From positions 39,060,501 to 39,124,500 of the forward strand of contig NC_092340.1 in NCBI RefSeq assembly GCF_046630445.1: a stretch of 64,000 nt of DNA, written 5' to 3'. How positions within the stretch are numbered: position 1 is the first letter of the stretch; each line of letters begins with the position of its first letter. Origin of the DNA: Rutidosis leptorrhynchoides (Eukaryota > Streptophyta > Magnoliopsida > Asterales > Asteraceae). Below are positions 24,300 through 35,999 of this stretch, piece by piece. A model generated the notes under the pieces. That model was not told where the DNA came from. It saw nothing but the letters and a program-made list of their open reading frames with translations, and did not search any database. Made by a program: the position numbers and the translations under genes.

Positions 24300-25509
24300 G
24301 TCTGGGGAGATTCAAATGTTCTAAGAAATAATGCCATCTAGGGTTAGTTGTTCTGTTCTCGTGTAGTTCCGAGAATGGAATTCGATTGGTCTTTTGCACT
24401 AGCAGACACTAAAGAACTAGTTTTCTCCCCCCATTCTGAATTTTTATTTTGTAGGAAATTAATATGCATTTTTAAATTTAATTTTTGTGTGATTTTAAAA
24501 AAACAAAAATTTACTTTATTTCATTAAGTTAAAAATTGATTTCCAAAATTCATCGTAAGTTGAAGACTAGGTCTTTGAACTGAAATTGCTTTACCCAAGA
24601 GCGGGACGAGAAATTTTGTTATCATTATTTTTAATCTTATTGATCTAAAGTAAACCAAAAAAAATTAAAAAAAAATTAAAAAAAAACCCAAAAATCTTTG
24701 CTTTTAAAACAATCGCTTTAAAAACGACAAATTTTAAATTTTGTCGAGGGACGGACTAGGTAAACATACCGAAACTACCTAAAGTAAAAGGAAACAAAAT
24801 TTTAAAAAATTATTCATTTAAATTGTTTTAATAAATAAAGGTTTTTATAAAATATATATATATATATATATATATGTTTGTAGTTTATCTTATGTACAAA
24901 ACAGGGTAAAACAGCGCACTTGTAAAGATTAAGTTCAGCAAAAGCTACTAATTTTGACGATAAGACGCAAAACATATGTGAAATTACAACAAAAGGAATG
25001 AACGATGAGGCGCGCCATCTATCATTCGACGACCTTAGTAATTACAAACTCGGTATTTTTAATCACTTTTCTACACTAATCACCCTCATGAATTTATAAT
25101 TATAGTCTGATTTCATGCAAATGAGGGCATTGCATGATCTCAAGTGTGGGGAAGGGTTATAAATTCTCTCGGGTTTACACTTAGTTTCATGTTTATACAT
25201 ATTTATGAACGATAAAACTAGGTGTTAATGCCGAAATTATTGTTACCTCGGAGAGAACATAAATGGAGAAACAACCCAAAACGTTAGAATTCATTTAAAA
25301 TGGAATAAAGGAGAATAAAAAGGCAAAGAAATAAAATAAAAAGCTAAGTGTGGGAAGAATTTACCAAGTTCTTCAAAACATATATCACATATTTGTACAA
25401 GATTATTGCAGGTACTTTTGCTTTGGACGATTTTAATCAGTTTTACCTAAATTACTGTAATATATTTGAAAGAATAAATGGATCTACACGATGAATCAAT
25501 TCCATCATT
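24300..25509 (+). other. Element D 3' non-coding region, first part
   Basis: No RT-like or env-like coding region is seen. It contains a hairpin CATGCAA/TTGCATG (25114-25120 and 25130-25136) directly followed by AAGTGTGGGGAAGGG (25142-25156). The same arrangement occurs in element C at 41372-41408. A short AT tract lies at about 24849-24876. Confidence 0.6.
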
Positions 25510-25900
25510 AAAAGGAAGTAAAGTCTTCCGAAAAAGACACGCGCTTCTTGATTTAGGTCAGGAAGTTGTCGCCCAGACCAGTTGTAGAGTCTACGAAAAA
25601 CCTTGAAAAGTTTTCTCGAAAATCAGCTGGAAATCCACGGACCTCAACATCAAACAGGGTCACCAAGTGGTCAGACTTATCCTAACCATGAGAGGATCTG
25701 TCTCGTAAAATGGGGAGGGCGCCGTGCAAATTAGCTTGATAAGACTAATGAATCAGACCCCCAGAAAGGATAATCTCCTTAAAAGATTAAAATCAGCCTT
25801 TAAGCCTGATATTACTCAATCCTTGAGATTGACCTTAAAGATTGAGAATTAAAAACTCATGGAATTCGATGATATCTAAACTCGAGCTTGAACGAGAAAA
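25510..25900 (+). ncRNA. Conserved non-coding module B of element D (putative structured RNA)
   Basis: The module begins with the hairpin GGAAG-TAAAGT-CTTCC (25514-25529). It aligns over about 350 bases with 41840-42200 of element C, including CCAGACCAGTTGTAG, CCTTGAAAAG (C: TCTTGAAAAG), CTGGAAAT and GCCTTTAAGCCTGAT (C: GCTTTTAAGCCTGAT). No conserved reading frame is apparent. Coding genes of the two elements have diverged far more in content than this region. It could be a packaging, export or translation element of the RNA. Confidence 0.5.
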
Positions 25901-25997
25901 TATTTTGATCAAAATAAAACCGATTTGATTTCTGAAAACCCATTTTCAATGCGTTCATTACCATTGAACGTAAAATCCTAGAAATTCACCTGGAATT

Positions 25998-26145
25998 CAT
26001 TAGGTCACCTGAACCAAATCGGGTGCCAACCGTAAGAACGGTGGTTGCATAGCATGGTCGAAGACAGGACCTTGTGCCAGACCGAAAAAATATAGGGTGA
26101 TCTTTACTATTGCTCCTACAAAGGATAGTAATTACATCCAACACG
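25998..26145 (+). ncRNA. Conserved non-coding module A of element D (putative structured RNA)
   Basis: The module aligns with 41655-41800 of element C. Possible stems are CCGT/ACGG (26030-26041) and GGTC/GACC around 26056-26071. A third is TTACTAT/ATAGTAA (26104-26110 with 26125-26131), closing a loop TGCTCCTACAAAGG. In C the third stem is CATTGT/ACAATG around TTCTCCTAACAAGG, so pairing is kept while the bases change. In D module A follows module B, and in C it precedes it. Confidence 0.55.
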
Positions 26146-26508
26146 ATATAGACCATAATCAAAAGCATGTCACGGGACATTGCCTTAACAGTTGCTTGTT
26201 CAACGCTTTCCTTTACAACCGGACGGTAGTTTACCGAAAGGTAATATATGGAGCAAGTATACTGGACGTGTTGCTTTCCCAATACAAGGTTAGCAAGTAG
26301 GTGACACAAAACCATAAGTTTTGAGCTAAAATTTTCAAATCTGAAACCCACAAAACCCACAAACAATTTGCAAACACCGGTGAAGGGTCATTTCAGAAAA
26401 CTTATCTAGGATAAAATCTAGAATGAATTTTTAAAAGATCAAATGTTTTCATAAAGATCCAATTTCCTTAAAGGATCTAAATTTTTATAAGTCATGTGGG
26501 ACTGTAAA
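26146..26508 (+). other. Element D 3' non-coding tail up to element E
   Basis: This is non-coding sequence. Its last part (TTTTCATAAAGATCCAATTTC and on) resembles the tail of element C near 42390-42430. Element E inserted at 26508, duplicating GTAAA. Confidence 0.6.
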
Positions 26509-27569
26509 TGTGATGACCCGGAAAATTCTGACCAAATTTAAACTTAATCTTGTATGATTAACGTTTCCGACACGATAAACAAAGTCTATGAAGTTAAATC
26601 TCAAAATTTTGAACTGTTCAATTAATCTTCGATTGTTCTCAACAAAATGCGAACAATTATATATAGATACATATACTATAACTTGAAAACGTACAAAGTG
26701 TTGAGGATATGATACTGTGCATTTAACTTATTGGTTTAATTATCTGATTGATATATTTAACTACAGAGTTAAAAGATTATGCCAAACGATTCAAGTAAAA
26801 GATATTTACCGAGTCTCTTAAGAATTATGATATTATTACGAGTCTCTGTTGAGAGATCCACTTGGTTTGAGAAATCATTCATTTTAACGGTATTCAGAAT
26901 AAATGGTGAATTATTTATTTAAATAACGTAATTTGGACACATACAATAATAAGGAATATTAACTGTTAAGAATTAATTATATGAATAACTTGCGATACGT
27001 ATTTTAAAACGTGTTTATAAATATTGAGAATAGATATTAACTTGGTTATGAAACGTTTGATAAATACTATTATATTAATAAATAACGAGACAATGATTTA
27101 TAGAAGTAAATGACCAAAATACTCTAAAGTTTAAGATATACTCTGGGTGGTATAATTTAGGGATAATTTAAGGCTATATTTTGACAAAGGTACGTGTCCC
27201 AGAATGAAAATTACAAGTTTTCTCAGCGTACGAAGGGACACTCGAAAAACTGGAACCGGGACATAAGTCGCGTAACAACGTACGACTTATCGGAACAAAA
27301 ATTACAAGTTAACTATGCATGTGAATTTAATATAATATATAATTAATTATATAAATTAAATATATTATATATATTATTAATTATTATGTCGACAAACAAA
27401 AAACAAAAATATGTGAGCTGGATCTGACGGCCATGCGATCGCATGAGAAATAGGCATAAAACCCATGCGATCGCATGGGCATCAGAATCAGGAATTATGC
27501 CTATAAATACCAGGTTTCTGCGCGAGTTGTTTTACACATATATTACTATGTGTAAATTTATTTATTTAA

Positions 27570-27604
<35 letters not shown>

Positions 27605-29311
27605 GATTATTATTATTTATTTTATTATTATTAATAGTATTATTATTATTATTATTAATTATATCACTTAAAATACTACGACGAGGTCATGAGCGTGTCA
27701 CTTTCAAAATGGGTTTTCAAGTGGGATAGAGCTAAGGAAACTATGGGTTATTACTAAGGAGGTTATGGGTATTGTTTGAGGGTTTTGCTCGTAAGTCAAA
27801 CCTAGTGTTTATCATCTCCGTTACTTCTACGTACTATCCTACAATATTGAATCTCAATATTGATACGTAAGCACTCATATTTTATCTTTTATATATTAAT
27901 TGTGTATCCATGTCTAGTGCTCGAGTATATATATTTATACATACGTGTATGCTAAATTTCGTCGTTAAACAGTTTATAATAGATCACGAATTAAATACAT
28001 ATATTACTGGTAAAAGGTATATGATATACATGTTTTTGGAAAGCTGGCGAAAAATCAATAACTTTTCATTTAGATATCGAATAATTTCGATGAACGGATT
28101 AAAAGATATGAGCAACTGAATTATGATTGAAGTTAATTGAAATTGCTTTTGAATCTACAATTAAGATTTAAACAACTTGTTTACGAGATTGATAAATTGG
28201 ATTTTTGAATATTACCAACCGAGTAAATGAATCCTTATATAAGGTACGTCTCGTTTTGTTAAACTATTGTCAAAATTGACTTTTTGAAACGACTTTGGAT
28301 AACTTTTATATGTCGATCTCGAGCATTAGGATTGTGATACACTATGACCTGACCTAGATTGATAGACATTTATTGACCAACATATGTTCTCTAGGTTGAG
28401 ATCTACGATTCTTTGATATACCGAGTTTCGGTTACATTACGATGAACAACTGTATGTGCTGCTAAGGTGAGTTTCATTTGCTCCCTTTTTAATTGCTTTT
28501 GCAATATATATTTTTGGGCTGAGAATACATGCAATATATTTTAAACACAATGGATACAAGTACATACTTAATTCTACACTGAGTTTGAACCGAAAATCCC
28601 TTAGCTTTGGTAACTAGTAACTGCCGGTTATAAGAACTGGTGGGCGCGAATAGTGGTATATGGATCCATAGGGCTTGATATCCCCGTCCGAGCTAGAGCG
28701 CTAGCCTTTTAACGGACGTATGCTATTTGAGAAGCGTACACGTTGGTTTGCGTGTATTATTAAGATGATTATAGAAAGGGTACAAATTATATATACGTTA
28801 AGTTTAGTTACCAGGGTGCTCAATTTCGTAGAATATTTTGATAAACGTTTCTGGATGAAACAACTGAAATCTTGTGATCCATCTTTATATACAGATTATG
28901 CGAAACATACAAACTATGAACTCACCAACCTTTGTGTTGACACTTGTTAGCATGTTTATTCTCAGGTTCCCTAGAAGTCTTCCGCTGTTTGCTTATATGA
29001 TAGACAAGCTATGTGCATGGAGTCTTATATGGCATATTTTTCAAGAAAACGTTGCATTCACCAATTCATCATCATGTACCTTATTTTGACTGCATTGTCA
29101 ACGGAAGTACTATTGTAAACTATTATATACGGTGATTGTCTATATGTAGAAATCATCAGATGTCGAAAACCTTTGATTTAAATATTCATTTATGGTATGC
29201 CTTTTCAAAAGAATGCAATGTTTACAAAACGTATCATATAGAGGTCAAATACCTCGCAATGAAATCAATGAATGACGTGTTCGTCCATATAGATTTAGAG
29301 CGATCACCACA
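26509..29311 (+). mobile_element. Element E 5' LTR
   Basis: This 2803-bp LTR has paired GCGATCGC palindromes and a TATA box near 27431-27510 and an ATT microsatellite near 27570-27655. It also has an inverted repeat CAATATTGA-type element (about 27842-27862) and GATCACCACA at the end. The start is shared with solo LTR B and the LTR of A. Confidence 0.93.
27431..27510 (+). promoter_or_regulatory. Putative LTR promoter of E: two palindromes then TATA box
   Basis: CATGCGATCGCATG occurs at 27432-27445 and inside the 18-bp palindrome 27462-27479. CTATAAATAC (27501-27510) follows about 20 bases later. The right LTR repeats the set at about 33954-34033. Transcription would begin roughly 30 bases after the TATA box, which is inference. 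Confidence 0.65.
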
Positions 29312-29313
29312 GT

Positions 29314-29325
29314 TGGTATCAGAGC
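29314..29325 (+). other. Primer-binding site of element E (tRNA-iMet)
   Basis: TGGTATCAGAGC lies two bases after the LTR end, identical to the site of element A. Confidence 0.92.
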
Positions 29326-29696
29326 ATTGGTCCTAGCGAATCAGGTCTTGCATGAATGTGTCTAACTGATAGTTGTTAAGATGCATTAGTAAGTCTGGAC
29401 TTCGACCGTGTCTGTAAGTTAAAAGTTTTGCTTATCATTTCTTGTCGGAAATTACATGCTTATCATTCTTAAGTCTAGACACATTTTCCTGCATTTATTG
29501 CATAAATAGTGTATAGACAAAAATTCATATCTTAGCGTATCTGTTACTGTAAACTTTTCCTGATATCTTCCGAAAATTTCTCCGTGATTTATGGAATTTG
29601 GTATTATATATACATATGTAAATTATCTTTTGAAGAATACCAAACTAAATTCTATAATCTAATTCATATCAAAAATCATCTCCCTATTTATACAAG

Positions 29697-30245
29697 ATGG
29701 ATCTCGTATCTAGTTCAAACTCTGACAGCTATTCCGATATGGATATTCACCTGAATTCCGAAGACAGTGTAACCGGAATGGATCAACCAATTAGCCATCA
29801 TCTATTCTGGATGAACTGGGGATGGGTTCGTAGCCTACTTAATTATTGGAGACAAGAAGAAGGCGATCCCTTTCACCCACCACATTGCCCTCTTGGCGAA
29901 GAACCTGAAGCACTTACTGGCGAACCTGTTCGAGACACCATCTTCTCTCTCATTTCCAGAGTATCTCGTCACGATAATATACTATCTCAAATTCTGGATC
30001 TTATTCATCCGCTCGTCCGAACCGCCAATCATCCCGGTGTAGTAGAAGAAGTCAACGAGTTTCGTGCTCGGGTAGTGGCTTTGGAGAATATGGTGCAAAG
30101 GTTACAAACACCAGCAGCATCACCGGCATCAACAGTACCACCGACAACAACACCAACAGTACCATTACCACCACCAACAACATCCGCATCGCAAACCTCA
30201 ACTTCACAATCTATTCCACGAGCATCAACGTCATACGCACCGTAG
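29697..30245 (+). CDS. Element E small 5' ORF, 182 aa, unknown function
   Basis: This intact ORF is the only clear coding region of E. It starts with an acidic Ser/Asp segment (MDLVSSSNSDSYSDMDIH). A Trp- and Pro-rich core follows (HLFWMNWGWVRSLLNYW, DPFHPPHCPLG), then a helix-prone region (FSLISRVSRHDNILSQIL). A short heptad-like segment (VNEFRARVVALENMVQRLQ, about residues 120-138) precedes a Pro/Thr/Ser-rich tail. No enzyme motif is visible. Element A has an ORF in the same place. That this one survives in an element without gag or pol suggests recent insertion, or a role in cis or in trans. Its function is unknown. Confidence 0.62.
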   Translation: MDLVSSSNSDSYSDMDIHLNSEDSVTGMDQPISHHLFWMNWGWVRSLLNYWRQEEGDPFHPPHCPLGEEPEALTGEPVRDTIFSLISRVSRHDNILSQILDLIHPLVRTANHPGVVEEVNEFRARVVALENMVQRLQTPAASPASTVPPTTTPTVPLPPPTTSASQTSTSQSIPRASTSYAP

Positions 30246-33029
30246 TTACCAAGAAATACCAGCAACAATAACCGATGAAGTATTAACTCATTTCCCCTGA
30301 AGAAATTTTATGTATATTTAATATATATGAATTTTGAAATCAAAATAAATATTTTCGTACTAAGCTATTACGTGTGAATCTTAACTGGTAGGTACTACTC
30401 GGTTAGTTCATATTACTAATATGCAATGATGTACATCCTTCATTAACGGCTTAATCGTCGATAACTACAATCTCTGTTTCAATTCAATGAATTTCATTTC
30501 ATAATAAACCAAGTGTATTATTCAATAACATGGTTGATTTTACACTTTCATCTTCGATGCACTCGAAACTTTCTAGAAAACATCATTTGCACCTTGCGAA
30601 GTTTGCAAGAATTCCACGAATATCAACACCCTTCACCAAGGAATATCAATAAGAATAAATAATGAAGTATTGATTTCATTAGTGAAATACTCCGCGAAGA
30701 TTATGTAATCTCTAATGTTTTAGAGATTATTCATTTCTAATTCAAGTTAAAAATCAAATGAGCTTAATATGATATTAACTCATTAAATCTGTATTACATC
30801 TGAAGAAATATACATACATATATTTTCATAAAGACTGTAATGAAAATTCTTTTGTACAAAATATTAATTGTGAAATCTTTAACGGGTAGGTAATACTCGG
30901 GAATATATAAGTTCACAATTAATATGTTACACTGTACATTCTTCAACGTTGATTCAAAAATTATTAACTATGCTCACAGCGATATACAATCGTTTCCATA
31001 CAAATTCAATTACATATTCTGATATTGACGGATCAGAATCCAAGTCAAGATTTAACGGGTGACATCATTCTTAGATCTCTACATCTTTCAAAGCTATACT
31101 TTGACTTCAAAAATGTGAAAGATCCTTTAGCATTGTTATTAATGAAAATAATCTTGCCATCCTTTTCAAAGTATCCAGTTTTATCACACTTTCAACCAGT
31201 CAACTTCGACTTTTCAGATTATCCTTATTATAACCTTGACATATACGTTTTTATTACCGGGGAACCTTTTATGTTCCACCATATTAGCAGTAAATTTACT
31301 AACAACTTCATTAATCCTTGACCTTCTGAAAAATCATTATACTCATTAAAACCCTATCATGTACTCATCCACATCTTGTAACAATAATTGCCATACCAAC
31401 TACCGAGAATTAGCAACCAGTATTTTGAATTTCGCAGCAATTCTACGCCAATAGTTATATATATACATATAATGTCTATCTTCTAGACTTACATACTTCG
31501 AATGTGAAGTTTCTGAAAAACACCCCAAACTACGAAACTAGTTCTACGAATTTTGGAAAAATGCTGATGAATAAGCAAAAACTATAAACGACTTTAACAG
31601 TCGAAAGTTTGATGATAAAGAGTAGTGTGTTGGAAAAGCACAGAAAAAGAGAAGGTTTGAAACTGGAAAACGGGTTGAGCAAAGTATGAAGGAAGCTGTA
31701 GACAAATCACAAGGACGAAATCTACCTTCAAAGAATCCAAATGATTCAGTGTCTGCTGAAACCATTAGTAAGAATCTTACTTCTTATTCTAAACCTTCAC
31801 AGACAGATTTTCCGCATCATTCTCCGATATTAAAAATTCTAAGATATCATCTTATCTTCCATTATAAATATCCTCCATATTTCTGAAGATATTTTCATAA
31901 CTATTCTTATCTGAAATCATTTATCTCTTCACGCTATCTGTGTTACATCATAAAAGAAACTATTTTAGTTTCTAATTTCTGAAAATTTCAAAAAATGGAT
32001 GTTTTTGAAGTTGTGTTGGGAATTGAAGCATGAGTTAGTATAATATAATGACACTTGATCAACGTAATTATATTACAGTAAGTCATGCTGAGTTTCTAAT
32101 GGAACGTGATAAAGGTTCACAGATCATACCCTCATCATGAACCATGTTACATAACTCTTTCATTCTATATAATCTCTAAAAATATCAAGAAAATATTTTC
32201 TTAATGATTCGGTCTTTTTCAAGGTATTCTGGTAATTTGACAAGTTAGATTGTGCTATTACCGTTTCTTTCTTAGAACATTAATTATGTTCATTCCGAAA
32301 TGTATAGCTACGAATTTAGGACCATTATTCGCTTGACTTAAAGTCGGGAAGAGAAAACGAAAGCATGAAGCTCTAAAATATAATGGAAAATATAAAGCCC
32401 GAAAACAACCCCGAAATTTACAAACCGTGTATATCAATACGTATTGCAACGTAAAGACACGGGAAAATTAATAACACTGTAACCCCAAGATAAAAGTAAA
32501 AGTAAATAAAATCCTCCGGTGGTAAATGAAAGAGAAGAATGACAGATATGAAGGTTAGAAGTATATCAAGAATCAGAACTGGATGAAGCATTTCACAATC
32601 TTTTGGAAGTATGAAATGAGAAAGAAGATGTGGGAGTGGTGAAAATAATGAAATGGAAGTGGGCAATTTATAGTAAAATATCAGACATAACAATCGAGGC
32701 AGATTACGCAATTAATCAAAGGAAATCTTAATTCTCTTAATTCCCGAAGAATCAAATCTTATTTAGATTATGAAGATTTTCTATTCCTTAAATTCCGGAA
32801 ATCAATCGTTACTACGTCAAGAGATAAGATGCATCTCTATTCTCCATTTCACTTTATTACGACGGCTTCTCTCATACGCTTCAAGTAATTGGATTGTTTT
32901 ATCCATATTATTCAACGGTAATAAAACTCTATTTATCGACTCATATTCGTCATAAAAACTTTTTTTTTATTATTAGCCATGACAACCTCACTCAAATTTC
33001 GGGATGAAATTTCTTTAACGGGTAGGTAC
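30246..33029 (+). other. Element E internal region without recognisable genes
   Basis: This is 2.8 kb of AT-rich sequence. Two related blocks about 490 bp apart (around 30290-30480 and 30780-30960) each carry a form of TTTAACGGGTAGGTAATACTCGG, suggesting an old internal duplication. The largest ORF (31025-31321, 98 codons) has no recognisable motif. The region occupies the place of gag-pol and looks unrelated to it. Confidence 0.65.
33009..33029 (+). other. Polypurine tract region of element E
   Basis: TTTCTTTAACGGGTAGGTAC lies immediately before the 3' LTR, where plus-strand priming is expected. It is only partly purine-rich. Confidence 0.5.
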
Positions 33030-35846
33030 TGTGATGACCCGGAAAATTCTGACCAAATTTAAACTTAATCTTGTATGATTAACGTTTCCGACACGATAAA
33101 CAAAGTCTATGAAGTTAAATCTCAAAATTTTGAACTGTTCAATTAATCTTCGATTGTTCTCAACAAAATGCGAACAATTATATATAGATACATATACTAT
33201 AACTTGAAAACGTAACAAAGTGTTGAGGATATGATACTGTGCATTTAACTTATTGGTTTAATTATCTGATTGATATATTTAACTACAGAGTTAAAAGATT
33301 ATGCCAAACGATTCAAGTAAAAGATATTTACCGAGTCTCTTAAGAATTATGATATTATTATGAGTCTCTGTTGAGAGATCCACTTGATTTGAGAAATCAT
33401 TCATTTTAACGGTATTCGGAATAAATGGTGAATTATTTATTTAAATAACGTAATTTGGACACATACAATAATAAGGAATATTAACTGTTAAGAATTAATT
33501 ATATGAATAACTTGCGATACGTATTTTAAAACGTGTTTATAAATATTGAGAATAGATATTAACTTGGTTATGAAACGTTTGATAAATACTATTATATTAA
33601 TAAATAACGAGACAATGATTTATAGAAGTAAATGACCAAAATACTCTAAAGTTTAAGATATACTCTGGGTGGTATAATTTAGGGATAATTTAAGGCTATA
33701 TTTTGACAAAGGTACGTGTCCCAGAATGAAAATTACAAGTTTTCTCAGCGTACGAAGGGACACTCGAAAAACTAGAACCGGGACATAAGTCGCGTAACAA
33801 CGTACGACTTATCGGAACAAAAATTACAAGTTAACTATGCATGTGAATTTAATATAATATATAATTAATTATATAAATTAAATATATTATATATATTATT
33901 AATTATTATGTCGACAAACAAAAAAACAAAAATATGTGAGCTGGATCTGACGGCCATGCGATCGCATGAGAAATAGGCATAAAACCCATGCGATCGCATG
34001 GGCATCAGAATCAGGAATTATGCCTATAAATACCAGGTTTCTGCGCGAGTTGTTTTACACATATATTACTATGTGTAAATTTATTTATTTAAATTATTAT
34101 TATTATTATTATTATTATAATTATTATTATTATTAAGATTATTATTATTTATTTTATTATTATTAATAGTATTATTATTATTATTATTATTAATTATATC
34201 ACTTAAAATACTACGACGAGGTCATGAGCGTGTCACTTTCAAAATGGGTTTTCAAGTAGGATAAAGCTAAGGAAACTATGGGTTATTACTAAGGAGGTTA
34301 TGGGTAATGTTCGAGGGTTTTGCTCGTAAGTCAAACCTAGTGTTTATCATCTCCGTTACTTCTACGTACTATCCTACAATATTGAATCTCAATATTGATA
34401 CGTAAGCACTCATATTTTATCTTTTATATATTAATTGTGTATCCATGTCTAGTGCTCGAGTATATATATTTATACATACGTGTATGCTAAATTTCGTCGT
34501 TAAACAGTTTATAATAGATCACGAATTAAATACATATATTACTGGTAAAAGGTATATGATATACATGTTTTTGGAAAGCTGGCGCAAAATCAATAACTTT
34601 TCATTTAGATATCGAATAATTTCGATGAACGGATTAAAAGATATGAGCAACTGAATTATGATTGAAGTTAATTGAAATTGCTTTTGAATCTACAATTAAG
34701 ATTTAAACAACTTGTTTACGAGATTGATAAATTGGATTTTTGAATATTACCAACCGAGTAAATGAATCCTTATATAAGGTACGTCTCGTTTTGTTAAACT
34801 ATTGTCAAAATTGACTTTTTGAAACGACTTTGGATAACTTTTATATGTCGATCTCGAGCATTAGGATTGTGATACACTATGACCTGACCTAGATTGATAG
34901 ACATTTATTGACCAACATATGTTCTCTAGGTTGAGATCTACGATTCTTTGATATACCGAGTTTCGGTTACATTACGATGAACAACTGTATGTGCTGCTAA
35001 GGTGAGTTTCATTTGCTCCCTTTTTAATTGCTTTTGCAATATATATTTTTGAGCTGAGAATACATGCAATATATTTTAAACACAATGGATACAAGTACAT
35101 ACTTAATTCTACACTGAGTTTGAACCGAAAATCCCTTAGCTTTGGTAACTAGTAACTGCCGGTTATAAGAACTGGTGGGCGCGAATAGTGGTATATGGAT
35201 CCATAGGGCTTGATATCCCCGTTCGAGCTAGAGCGCTAGCCTTTTAACGGACGTATGCTATTTGAGAAGCGTACACGTTGGTTTGCGTGTATTATTAAGA
35301 TGATTATAGAAAGGGTACAAATTATATATACGTTAAGTTTAGTTACCAGGGTGCTCAATTTCGTAGAATATTTTGATAAACGTTTCTGGATGAAACAACT
35401 GAAATCTTGTGATCCATCTTTATATACAGATTATGCGAAACATACAAACTATGAACTCACCAACCTTTGTGTTGACACTTGTTAGCATGTTTATTCTCAG
35501 GTTCCCTAGAAGTCTTCCGCTGTTTGCTTATATGATAGACAAGCTATGTGCATGGAGTCTTATATGGCATATTTTTCAAGAAAACGTTGCATTCACCAAT
35601 TCATCATCATGTACCTTATTTTGACTGCATTGTCAACGGAAGTACTATTGTAAACTATTATATACGGTGATTGTCTATATGTAGAAATCATCAGATGTCA
35701 AAAACCTTTGATTTAAATATTCATTTATGGTATGCCTTTTCAAAAGAATGCAATGTTTACAAAACGTATCATATAGAGGTCAAATACCTCGCAATGAAAT
35801 CAATGAATGACGTGTTCGTCCATATGGATTTGGAGCGATCGCCACA
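33030..35846 (+). mobile_element. Element E 3' LTR
   Basis: This 2817-bp copy differs from the 5' LTR by scattered substitutions and a longer ATT microsatellite near 34097-34190. The promoter palindromes and TATA box are conserved. Confidence 0.93.
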
Positions 35847-35961
35847 GTAAACCACATCGTTACTATCATTGTTTATACCGCCATATCAAAATCACTGATG
35901 TATAAAGTGTGAGAATAAAAAAGTGATTCGAGTGAAGTGTGATTTTATTTCAAGTTCTATA

Positions 35962-35999
35962 TTGCTTGAGGACAAGCAACGTTCAAGTGTGGGAATATT
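35962..35999 (+). other. Element D 3' polypurine tract with upstream hairpin
   Basis: TTGCTTG (35962-35968) and CAAGCAA (35973-35979) form a 7-bp hairpin. AAGTGTGGGAATATT (35985-35999) ends at the LTR start at 36000. Element C has the same arrangement at 42659-42696. Confidence 0.75.

Larger units (their letters stand above)
26509..35846 (+). mobile_element. Element E: non-autonomous LTR retrotransposon (LARD-like)
   Basis: Two LTRs of about 2.8 kb (26509-29311 and 33030-35846) flank a 3.7-kb internal region. The 5-bp duplication GTAAA is perfect (26504-26508 and 35847-35851). The LTRs start TGTGATGACCCGGAAAATTC and end with CCACA. They are almost identical: ORF-length stretches of 69, 76 and 71 codons translate identically in both, so E is the youngest insertion. 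The primer site fits tRNA-iMet. The only substantial ORF is the 5' ORF at 29697. No gag, RT or integrase is seen. Confidence 0.93.

Noticed and set aside
25986-26366. 126-codon minus-strand ORF over module A
   Set aside because: The aligned region in element C does not keep a corresponding frame, and the conservation pattern follows stems rather than codons.
27910-29336. Small ORFs of 69, 76, 71 and 66 codons in the E LTR, the first three repeated identically at 34445-35624
   Set aside because: They are identical only because the two LTRs are nearly identical. They lie in non-coding LTR sequence and resemble no protein.
31025-31321. 98-codon ORF inside element E
   Set aside because: No recognisable motif, AT-biased composition and no counterpart in element A, so not called a gene.
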